Assembly: GCA_903916205.1 (NCBI GenBank)
Contig: CAIWVX010000321.1
Span: 1-6,382, forward strand
Length of the DNA stretch: 6,382 nt
Direction: 5' to 3'
Source of the DNA: an uncultured beta proteobacterium
GTDB lineage: Bacteria > Pseudomonadota > Gammaproteobacteria > Burkholderiales > Rhodocyclaceae
Within the stretch, counting starts at the first letter, position 1. The number at the start of each line of letters is the position of its first letter. This document shows positions 1 through 6,382 of this stretch, in pieces. Position numbers and translations under genes: made by a program. Below the pieces are notes generated by a model. It ran no database searches. It had not been told where the DNA came from and worked only from the letters and a program-made list of their open reading frames with translations.

Positions 1-144
1 AAGGATAAGCCTCAAAAGCCCTCGAAACCGTGCGATGCGGAACTGCAAGACCCCCTCGCTGAGCATATGCAAGACTTCGGAAAACTGAAAATTGAGTTCT
101 CGCGAAGCACAGAGGCATGGACAACAAATCAGACACTGAACTGA
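1..144 (+). other. Open frame-1 stretch entering from the left edge
   Basis: Reading from base 1, this frame is open until TGA at 142-144. It encodes a hydrophilic segment that includes KLKIEFSRSTEAW. It overlaps the start of the MBL/beta-CASP fragment, which lies in another frame. The piece KLKIEFSRS resembles KVKIEFVAD of the downstream fragment (its residues 27-35), the region that precedes the SASGM motif in the family. It could be the broken 5' part of the same gene, a diverged partial duplication, or the tail of an unrelated gene. The upstream sequence is needed to decide, so no function is assigned. Confidence 0.3.
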
Positions 145-656
145 TCGATAAAGAAACCCACGAACTGATTCGTTGGATGGATGAGCATTCCAACAAGGTG
201 AAGATTGAATTTGTCGCCGATGTCGAACATTCAAGAGCCCTCAACGACGTGCGTAGCGGTGCCGTGATTATCTCTGCCAGCGGGATGTGTGATGCCGGGC
301 GGATCAAGTATCACCTACGCGAAAATCTGCCGCGTAGCGAATGCAGCCTACTGATCACCGGCTTTCAAGCCGCCGGAACATTGGGGCGTCGCTTAGTCGA
401 CGGGGCTAAACTGGTGCGTATTTTTGGCCAGCCGATTCCGGTCAAGGCTCGCATTTACACGGTAGGAGGTCTTTCGGCGCACGCCGACCAAGCCGCTCTG
501 CTCGACTGGGTAAGCGGTTTCAAAAAACCACCGGGTCAGACCTTCGTAATGCACGGCGAAGCTAGCGCTTCAGCCGCTTTTGTTGATGCGCTTAAAACAA
601 AATTTGGCTGGATGTCTGTACGCTCGCCAAAGCGTGGCGAATTTATCACGCTTTGA
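117..656 (+). CDS. MBL-fold/beta-CASP RNA-processing hydrolase, C-terminal part (probably truncated or frameshifted)
   Basis: This 179-residue product matches the C-terminal beta-CASP and RMMBL part of the Ysh1/CPSF-like MBL-fold hydrolases (COG1236 type). Members are usually about 450 residues long and act on RNA in the cytoplasm as metal-dependent nucleases. Visible motifs are SASGMCDAGR (53-62), FQAAGTLGRRLVDGA (83-97), GLSAHADQ (118-125) and VMHGE (144-148). The histidines of the last two are family-conserved. The N-terminal HxHxDH metal-binding lactamase domain is absent. The frame is open upstream only to a TGA at 93-95, and residues just before the ATG (LAKHRG) still look family-like (xYxxH region), so the ATG is probably not the native start. 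An AGAGG lies only about 1 nt before the ATG, too close to be a normal ribosome site. The most likely reading is a degraded gene lacking its catalytic half. A shortened but expressed protein is possible. Confidence 0.75.
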   Translation: MDNKSDTELIDKETHELIRWMDEHSNKVKIEFVADVEHSRALNDVRSGAVIISASGMCDAGRIKYHLRENLPRSECSLLITGFQAAGTLGRRLVDGAKLVRIFGQPIPVKARIYTVGGLSAHADQAALLDWVSGFKKPPGQTFVMHGEASASAAFVDALKTKFGWMSVRSPKRGEFITL

Positions 657-678
657 CCAATGTCACGCTTTGACCAAT
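646..678 (+). repeat. Perfect 16-bp tandem direct repeat across the stop codon
   Basis: TCACGCTTTGACCAAT occurs at 646-661 and again at 663-678 with one G between, giving a 17-bp period. The first copy contains the last codons and TGA stop of the MBL/beta-CASP fragment; the second lies wholly downstream. It looks like a slippage duplication. The second TGA is at 671-673. Confidence 0.95.
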
Positions 679-719
679 AGACGCTGTCGGTTTTTTATGT
701 CACATTTAGGTTCGACTTC

Positions 720-748
720 TTACGTCGCGCTATTGACGTAACTATAAT
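720..748 (+). promoter_or_regulatory. Palindrome TTACGTC-N8-GACGTAA abutting a TATAAT box
   Basis: TTACGTC (720-726) and GACGTAA (735-741) form a perfect 7-bp inverted repeat with an 8-nt centre. One base later comes TATAAT (743-748), identical to the sigma-70 -10 consensus. No good -35 hexamer lies 16-18 nt upstream, so the inverted repeat occupies the -35/spacer region. That fits an operator or activator site, but it could also be an RNA hairpin. If used, transcription would start near 755 and give hppA a leader of roughly 215 nt. The regulator is unknown. Confidence 0.35.
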
Positions 749-791
749 TACATCAAAGAGTTAAACGATAGTTATCCGCTTTTGTGAAAAA

Positions 792-834
792 TTCTGGCTA
801 AATAACTGTAGCGTATTGTTTCTGGCAAATAAGT
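792..834 (+). repeat. Two near-identical direct repeats, TTCTGGC(T)AAATAA
   Basis: TTCTGGCTAAATAACT (792-807) and TTCTGGCAAATAAGT (820-834) differ by one inserted T and one base near the end. They are 28 bp apart start to start, close to three helical turns. They may be paired protein-binding sites upstream of hppA, or chance similarity in AT-rich sequence. Confidence 0.4.
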
Positions 835-848
835 TAAAATATCTCACT

Positions 849-877
849 TGCCCCACTGCGATTTAGAAGACGGGGCA
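849..877 (+). promoter_or_regulatory. Possible stem-loop in the hppA leader
   Basis: TGCCCC (849-854) and GGGGCA (872-877) are perfectly complementary across a 17-nt interval. The 3' flank is AT-rich (ATTATGGTTTTAAAAT) but lacks an uninterrupted T run, so it is not a clear intrinsic terminator. It lies 94 nt before the hppA start. It may be a structure in the 5' untranslated region; no known riboswitch class is recognised. Confidence 0.3.
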
Positions 878-960
878 TTATGGTTTTAAAATAAATAAGC
901 GATCCGCTAACTGGGCAAGATTCTGAAAGTTATAGGGTCTTCTTTCTGATCAATTTTGAT

Positions 961-967
961 GGGGGGA
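961..967 (+). promoter_or_regulatory. G-rich ribosome-binding region of hppA
   Basis: GGGGGGA ends 4 nt before ATG at 972. It is purine-rich but not the canonical GGAGG. It supports this ATG, which also gives the family's normal N-terminal transmembrane segment. Confidence 0.5.
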
Positions 968-971
968 TACA

Positions 972-3032
972 ATGTCAATCGGTCTCGTTTTTGCGCTTTT
1001 TTGCGCGTTGGTCGCGGTGCTGTATGGCGCTTTGATGACTAAGTGGATTTTATCGTTGCCGGCCGGCAATGATCGTATGCAGGAAATTGCCAAGGCAATT
1101 CAAGTCGGCGCATCTGCCTATTTGAATAAGCAATACACAACAATCGCTGTCGTTGGTCTGGTGCTGAAGGTCTTTATTGCGGTTTTCTTAGGTAATCTGA
1201 TGGCTATCGGCTTTGTCATTGGAGCCGTGCTTTCGGGTGCGACCGGGTTTATTGGCATGAATGTTTCGGTTCGTGCCAATGTACGAACCGCCGAGGCCGC
1301 TCGTGGTGGCATTGCCGCCGCGCTGGATGTGGCTTTTAAAGGCGGGGCCATCACCGGTATGCTGGTCGTCGGTCTGGGGCTGATCGGTGTGGCGGGCTAC
1401 TATGCCCTCCTACGGTCATGGGGGGCTGATTTCCAACATGCGGTTGAACCGCTGGTTGGTCTGGCATTCGGCGGATCGCTAATTTCTATTTTCGCCCGAC
1501 TGGGTGGCGGTATTTTCACCAAAGGCGCTGACGTCGGTGCCGATCTGGTGGGCAAGGTCGAAGCCGGTATTCCCGAAGATGATCCACGTAACCCGGCAGT
1601 TATTGCCGACAACGTCGGTGATAACGTCGGTGACTGCGCGGGCATGGCCGCCGACCTTTTTGAAACCTACGCGGTAACGGTTGTCGCCACCATGGTGCTC
1701 GGTGCCATGATGCTCAAGGGCGTGGCGTCTGCCAGCGACAATTTGATTATTTACCCATTGGTTCTCGGTGGCGCATCAATCATCGCTTCAATTGTCGGCT
1801 GCTTCTTCGTCAAGGCCAACGATGGCGGCAAGATCATGAATGCGCTTTACCGTGGTCTTGCGGTGGCGGGGGGGCTGGCGTTGCTGGCTTTCTATCCGAT
1901 TACCACTTGGATGCTAGGCGATGGCATTACGCTGGCTGACGGCAAACTGATCGGTTCGCTGAATATCTTTGGTGCAGCGACGGTGGGTCTGGTGCTGACC
2001 GGCTTGCTGGTGTGGATTACCGAGTACTACACCGGTACCGATTTCGCGCCGGTAAGGCATGTGGCTGAAGCCTCAACCACCGGGCACGGCACCAACATCA
2101 TCGCCGGGCTGGGGGTTTCGATGAAGGCCACCGCTCTGCCCGTGCTTTCCGTCTGTTTGGCAATCTACATTACCTATGCCCTCGCCGGTCTGTACGGCAT
2201 TGCCATTGCCGCAACCTCGATGCTGTCGATGACCGGGATCATTGTGGCGCTTGACGCCTATGGGCCGATCACCGACAACGCCGGTGGTATCGCCGAAATG
2301 GCCGGACTACCGCAAGAAGTGCGTGACGTGACCGATCCTCTTGACGCGGTGGGCAATACCACTAAGGCCGTTACCAAGGGGTATGCCATCGGCTCTGCGG
2401 GTCTGGCGGCGCTGGTTCTGTTTGCCGACTACACGCACGCTTTGGAAGCCCGCTTTAATTTTGTCATGACCTTCGACCTATCCGACCATATGGTCATCAT
2501 TGGTCTTTTTATCGGCGGCTTGATTCCCTACCTGTTCAGCGCGATGGCCATGGAAGCCGTCGGACGTGCCGCCGGTGCCGTGGTCGTTGAAGTGCGTCGT
2601 CAATTTAAGGAAATTCCCGGCATCATGGAAGGTACGGCCAAGCCGGATTATTCGCGTGCGGTCGGGATGCTGACAACCGCCGCCATCAAAGAAATGATCG
2701 TACCGTCGCTGTTGCCCGTTTTGGTCCCGGTGGTTATCGGTCTGCTGTTGGGGCCGAAGGCACTTGGCGGCTTACTGATGGGAACCATCATTACCGGCCT
2801 GTTTGTTGCCATTTCGATGACAACCGGCGGCGGGGCTTGGGATAACGCCAAAAAATACATCGAGGATGGCCATTTTGGTGGCAAGGGTTCTGAGGCCCAT
2901 AAAGCTTCGGTGACCGGCGACACCGTGGGCGACCCGTACAAAGATACGGCGGGCCCTGCGGTTAATCCGCTGATCAAAATCATCAACATTGTGGCCCTGA
3001 TGATCGTTCCGATTCTTCCCTTGGTCTCCTGA
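972..3032 (+). CDS. hppA: K+-independent H+-translocating membrane pyrophosphatase
   Basis: This 686-residue integral inner-membrane protein hydrolyses pyrophosphate and pumps protons out of the cytoplasm. Family members have 16 transmembrane helices and work as homodimers, and this length is normal. The first helix starts at residue 3. Substrate and Mg-binding signatures are intact: [11 protein letters not shown] (187-197), [19 protein letters not shown] (213-231), [10 protein letters not shown] (619-628) and the C-terminal [11 protein letters not shown] around 649-659. In [10 protein letters not shown] the residues K465 and T468 are present. In this family, Lys and Thr there mark K+-independent proton pumps, while Ala and Gly mark K+-dependent ones; this is a subtype inference from residues. 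The gene stands alone, with a long upstream region and a strong terminator 20 nt after its stop, and is convergent with tgt. No lesion is seen. Confidence 0.97.
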   Translation: MSIGLVFALFCALVAVLYGALMTKWILSLPAGNDRMQEIAKAIQVGASAYLNKQYTTIAVVGLVLKVFIAVFLGNLMAIGFVIGAVLSGATGFIGMNVSVRANVRTAEAARGGIAAALDVAFKGGAITGMLVVGLGLIGVAGYYALLRSWGADFQHAVEPLVGLAFGGSLISIFARLGGGIFTKGADVGADLVGKVEAGIPEDDPRNPAVIADNVGDNVGDCAGMAADLFETYAVTVVATMVLGAMMLKGVASASDNLIIYPLVLGGASIIASIVGCFFVKANDGGKIMNALYRGLAVAGGLALLAFYPITTWMLGDGITLADGKLIGSLNIFGAATVGLVLTGLLVWITEYYTGTDFAPVRHVAEASTTGHGTNIIAGLGVSMKATALPVLSVCLAIYITYALAGLYGIAIAATSMLSMTGIIVALDAYGPITDNAGGIAEMAGLPQEVRDVTDPLDAVGNTTKAVTKGYAIGSAGLAALVLFADYTHALEARFNFVMTFDLSDHMVIIGLFIGGLIPYLFSAMAMEAVGRAAGAVVVEVRRQFKEIPGIMEGTAKPDYSRAVGMLTTAAIKEMIVPSLLPVLVPVVIGLLLGPKALGGLLMGTIITGLFVAISMTTGGGAWDNAKKYIEDGHFGGKGSEAHKASVTGDTVGDPYKDTAGPAVNPLIKIINIVALMIVPILPLVS

Positions 3033-3051
3033 TTTGAGGTTTAGCTGAGAT

Positions 3052-3083
3052 AAAAATGGGGTAGCCAAGGCTGCCCCATTTTT
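3052..3083. terminator. Bidirectional intrinsic terminator between hppA and tgt
   Basis: AAAAATGGGG (3052-3061) pairs perfectly with CCCCATTTTT (3074-3083). Inside, AGCC (3063-3066) pairs with GGCT (3069-3072), and 3062/3073 form a T-G mismatch or wobble. The A and T tracts give a U-run on either transcript, so it can end both hppA (+) and tgt (-). It begins 20 nt after the hppA stop and lies 33 nt beyond the tgt stop. Confidence 0.93.
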
Positions 3084-3115
3084 ATTGGTGTGTGTTCACT
3101 GAGTAACCGGTCACT

Positions 3116-5282
<2,167 letters not shown>

Positions 5283-5384
5283 GTGGGGAATTATTCGCTC
5301 GTATCGTGTTGCACGCTGTCAGGAACTTATAAATTCGGCTGAAATTGTTTTGATGCCATCTGCTTCAAGAGTGGGCCTCTATAA

Positions 5385-5427
5385 CGAAAGGCTAAATGAA
5401 CAACCTCGCCCCAAGGTTCGGGGTATC
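5385..5427 (-). mobile_element. Right-end hairpin region of the IS200/IS605-type relic
   Basis: Immediately after the TAA of the TnpA relic the minus strand reads GATACCCCGAACCTTGGGGC. CCCC and GGGG (plus-strand 5409-5412 and 5420-5423) can form a stem with a 7-nt loop. IS200/IS605 elements typically carry such a subterminal hairpin just after tnpA, used for recognition by TnpA. The exact cleavage site cannot be placed; a TTCATTTAG sequence about 10 nt further on is a candidate area, so the left coordinate here is approximate. Confidence 0.5.
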
Positions 5428-5760
5428 TTAAAACAGCGCGAGCTGATGATTTGAGTGGAGTTTGTGATATTCCTTGCCCTGATTCTTGACGTATCGACCT
5501 ATCATCGCCTCGTCGCCATGCTTGCCGACCATACCCGCGAAATAGCCGTCCGTCCAGAACTCCCCACCTCACAGAATCCTCTTCACGTGCAGATACCTCC
5601 TGAAGATTTCGCGCGCCGTCAGACGCTTCAACAACGTGATGATCTTCCTCATTCTATAGGTCGATAGCGACTGTACCAGAAAATGAACATGATCCTTGTC
5701 CGTTCCAATCTCCAAAAACTTTAGCTGCTAGTGCTCCGTAATTTCGAGGCATACCTCTGC
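5428..5760 (-). pseudogene. tnpA: IS200/IS605-family TnpA (HUH/Y1 transposase), inactivated
   Basis: One minus-strand frame from 5760 to TAA at 5430-5428 reads as the C-terminal about 110 codons of a roughly 140-residue Y1 transposase, which moves single-stranded DNA. AEVCLEI, KFLEIGTDKDHVHFLVQS (HUH motif HVH, codons 5691-5683), RKITLLKRLTAREIF, GGEFWTDGYFAGMVGK, the catalytic-Tyr block RYVKNQGKEY (Tyr codon 5493-5491) and the tail HQLALF are all present. Two in-frame stops interrupt it. TAG at 5730-5728 is where relatives have a residue before QLKFLEIG. TGA at 5571-5569 replaces the Trp of LWGGEFW. The N-terminal about 30-40 residues are missing or scrambled upstream of 5760. TGA serves as the normal stop in hppA, tgt and queA, so recoding is unlikely and this is a dead relic. 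No tnpB is seen. Confidence 0.88.
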
Positions 5761-5825
5761 GCCGCAAGCGGCCGGGAATATGACTCGAAGCGATTGAATC
5801 AACATGTTGAAAGAGTCGAAAAAAG
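5761..5825. other. Junction segment between two IS relics, with a 12-bp palindrome
   Basis: This 65-bp piece lies between the TnpA relic and the putative end of the ISAs1 relic. It contains a perfect palindrome TCAACATGTTGA (5799-5810), flanked by GACTC (5782-5786) and GAGTC (5813-5817). On the minus strand LRVIF is faintly like the RRVVF of TnpA N-termini, but the rest does not match. It may be scrambled TnpA 5' sequence, target DNA, or part of a third element. Confidence 0.35.
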
Positions 5826-5844
5826 CAGGGCAATCGCACGAACT
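5826..5844 (-). mobile_element. Putative terminal inverted repeat of the ISAs1-family relic
   Basis: Directly after the relic's TAA the minus strand reads AGTTCGTGCGATTGCCCTG, i.e. CAGGGCAATCGCACGAACT on the plus strand. ISAs1-family elements, as I recall, begin with CAGGG-type ends and have the transposase stop very near the right end, which fits. The opposite end is absent, so the match cannot be confirmed within the window. Confidence 0.5.
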
Positions 5845-6048
5845 TTATAGAAGACCGAGTAGTTTTTCGCGGTAGGCGCTGGACTTTGAGGCCGCCTTTG
5901 CACTTTACGGGCGCATAGCGAATGAGGTTGAGGGTTAAGTGCCGCACGACGGAGAAGTTGTGCGCGGCATGGTGGGTTTGAGCACGCCTCTGGTCGTCGG
6001 CAAAACAACGTCCATGCACCAGTGAAGGCTTATTTCAACGGATCAGTG
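5845..6048 (-). pseudogene. ISAs1-family (H-repeat type) transposase, C-terminal relic
   Basis: Three frames on the minus strand together give the C-terminal end of an ISAs1-family DDE transposase. From 6048: H, TGA where relatives have Trp, then SVEISLHWCMDVV; the Glu in SVEIS corresponds to the conserved HWxIENxLHWxLDV Glu, probably catalytic. After a 1-nt loss in a T run near 6002, a second frame gives ADDQRRAQTHHAAHNFSVV and RHLTLNLIRYAPVKCKGGL. Near 5881 a frame change with loss of about 7-8 codons leads to the normal tail SAYREKLLGLL and TAA at 5847-5845. The N-terminal three quarters, including the first catalytic aspartates, is missing. With a nonsense codon, a frameshift and a deletion it cannot encode a transposase. 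Its 5' boundary overlaps the end of the yaeQ-like gene. Confidence 0.82.
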
Positions 6049-6373
6049 ATCCTGATCTGAAAATCACCCGTGGTTCGATGCGGATTGATTCGTCACCGCC
6101 AGTAATCAATAACTCGCCTTCTTGAATCAAGCATTGCAGGGTCATGGCCCGAGTGGCAACTGCTGCCAAGGCTTGGGTATCCTCAGCGTTAAGCTGGTAA
6201 ACGGTCAGGTTGGCGATTTTTTCTAGGCTCTTATGGTTTTGTTCCCACCACACATCGGCAACGCGGTCGCCATAGGACATGACCACCACCTGACGCGAAC
6301 GCCCGGAGGCTTTGCGTAGCCAACGTTCGTCGGGTTGCCCGACGAGAATCCAGAGGTCGATGGAGCCGGTCAT
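6035..6373 (-). CDS. yaeQ: YaeQ-family protein, C-terminal part (5' part beyond window; possibly pseudogene)
   Basis: The 112-residue product matches the C-terminal two thirds of YaeQ (about 180 residues), a cytoplasmic protein with a PD-(D/E)XK nuclease-like fold and poorly defined function. The key block is SIDLWILVGQPDERWLRKA (4-22), comparable to IDLWIELGLPDERRIKKA of E. coli. It is followed by VVVMSYG (29-35), VWWEQN (41-46), IANLTVYQL (53-61) and RAMTLQCLIQEG (75-86). The ATG at 6373 is internal to the family alignment, and relatives continue upstream (xDLTGxIDLW). Here a TAG at 6379-6377 interrupts that frame. If real, the stop leaves either a dead gene or a protein lacking about 70 N-terminal residues. 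The last residues, about GSLIR, and the TGA at 6037-6035 are read from ISAs1-like sequence in another frame, so the native C-terminus was probably replaced. No good ribosome site precedes the ATG. Confidence 0.78.
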   Translation of the reverse strand: MTGSIDLWILVGQPDERWLRKASGRSRQVVVMSYGDRVADVWWEQNHKSLEKIANLTVYQLNAEDTQALAAVATRAMTLQCLIQEGELLITGGDESIRIEPRVIFRSGSLIR

Positions 6374-6382
6374 ATCCTAGAT

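Larger units (their letters stand above)
657..971. other. Gene-free stretch of 315 bp upstream of hppA
   Basis: No convincing reading frame or RNA gene is visible on either strand. From left to right it holds the second copy of the 16-bp repeat, a T6 run at 691-696 preceded by only a weak GAC-GCT-GTC hairpin (a poor terminator candidate), a palindrome next to TATAAT (720-748), two near-identical repeats (792-834), a stem-loop (849-877) and a G-rich ribosome-binding region (961-967). From about 740 to 850 it is more AT-rich than the flanking genes, as expected of a promoter and leader. It probably serves hppA. Confidence 0.6.

Noticed and set aside
681..696. Intrinsic terminator after the MBL fragment
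   Set aside because: The T6 run is preceded only by a 3-bp hairpin with a mismatched extension, too weak to call.
733..738. TTGACG as a -35 box for TATAAT at 743-748
   Set aside because: The spacing is only 4 nt, and no good -10 lies 16-18 nt downstream of TTGACG.
1118..1645. Minus-strand open frames inside hppA
   Set aside because: They are antisense to strongly conserved pyrophosphatase sequence and have no independent evidence of coding.
5327..5572. 81-residue minus-strand open frame
   Set aside because: It is an out-of-frame reading of the TnpA relic and its right end; the conserved transposase motifs lie in the other frame.
5455..5667. 70-residue plus-strand open frame
   Set aside because: It is antisense to the TnpA relic and has no recognisable family features.
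5569..5730. TAG and TGA inside the TnpA frame as possible recoding (alternative code or selenocysteine)
   Set aside because: hppA, tgt and queA all end in TGA, and no recoding structure is evident. The two different stops in one IS relic next to another broken IS point to ordinary decay.
5654..6019. 121-residue minus-strand open frame as a novel protein
   Set aside because: Its first part is the middle of the ISAs1 transposase tail; the rest is out-of-frame IS sequence beyond the frame change near 5881.

Overview
The window looks like a stretch of a proteobacterial chromosome with moderate GC content. A beta- or gammaproteobacterium is most likely, with beta favoured. This rests only on the style of the proteins: a K+-independent H+-pyrophosphatase, an adjacent queA-tgt pair, and a YaeQ-family protein. 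No rRNA or other direct taxonomic marker is present. I see no CRISPR array, tRNA, phage module or defence system, and no strong candidate for an undescribed system. The unusual content is gene decay and IS debris in the right-hand sixth, plus a structured leader upstream of the pyrophosphatase.

Layout. (1) 1-656: the C-terminal part of an MBL-fold/beta-CASP RNA-processing-type hydrolase on the + strand. Its N-terminal metallo-beta-lactamase half is not joined in frame, because an in-frame stop lies at 93-95. A perfect 16-bp tandem repeat spans its stop codon. (2) 657-971: 315 bp without a gene, holding a 7-bp palindrome abutting a TATAAT box, two near-identical 15-16-bp repeats and a stem-loop; probably the control region and long leader of the next gene. 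(3) 972-3032: hppA, a complete membrane H+-translocating pyrophosphatase with K+-independent signature residues. (4) 3052-3083: a near-perfect bidirectional terminator between convergent genes. (5) 3116-5282, minus strand: queA followed by tgt with an 11-nt overlap, two enzymes of tRNA queuosine synthesis. (6) 5385-6048, minus strand: two IS relics, an IS200/IS605-type TnpA broken by two nonsense codons and a frameshifted, deleted 3' end of an ISAs1-family transposase. (7) 6035-6373, minus strand: the C-terminal part of a YaeQ-family protein whose last codons and stop overlap the ISAs1 relic and which has an in-frame TAG just upstream.

How the genes work together. Tgt exchanges guanine-34 of certain tRNAs for preQ1, and QueA then adds the epoxycyclopentanediol moiety from S-adenosylmethionine, so the overlapping pair covers consecutive steps of one pathway. 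HppA is independent: it couples pyrophosphate hydrolysis to proton export across the inner membrane. In many proteobacteria tgt is followed by yajC-secD-secF; here it runs straight into a terminator facing hppA. The IS relics separate yaeQ from queA and leave queA with an upstream region partly made of IS sequence.
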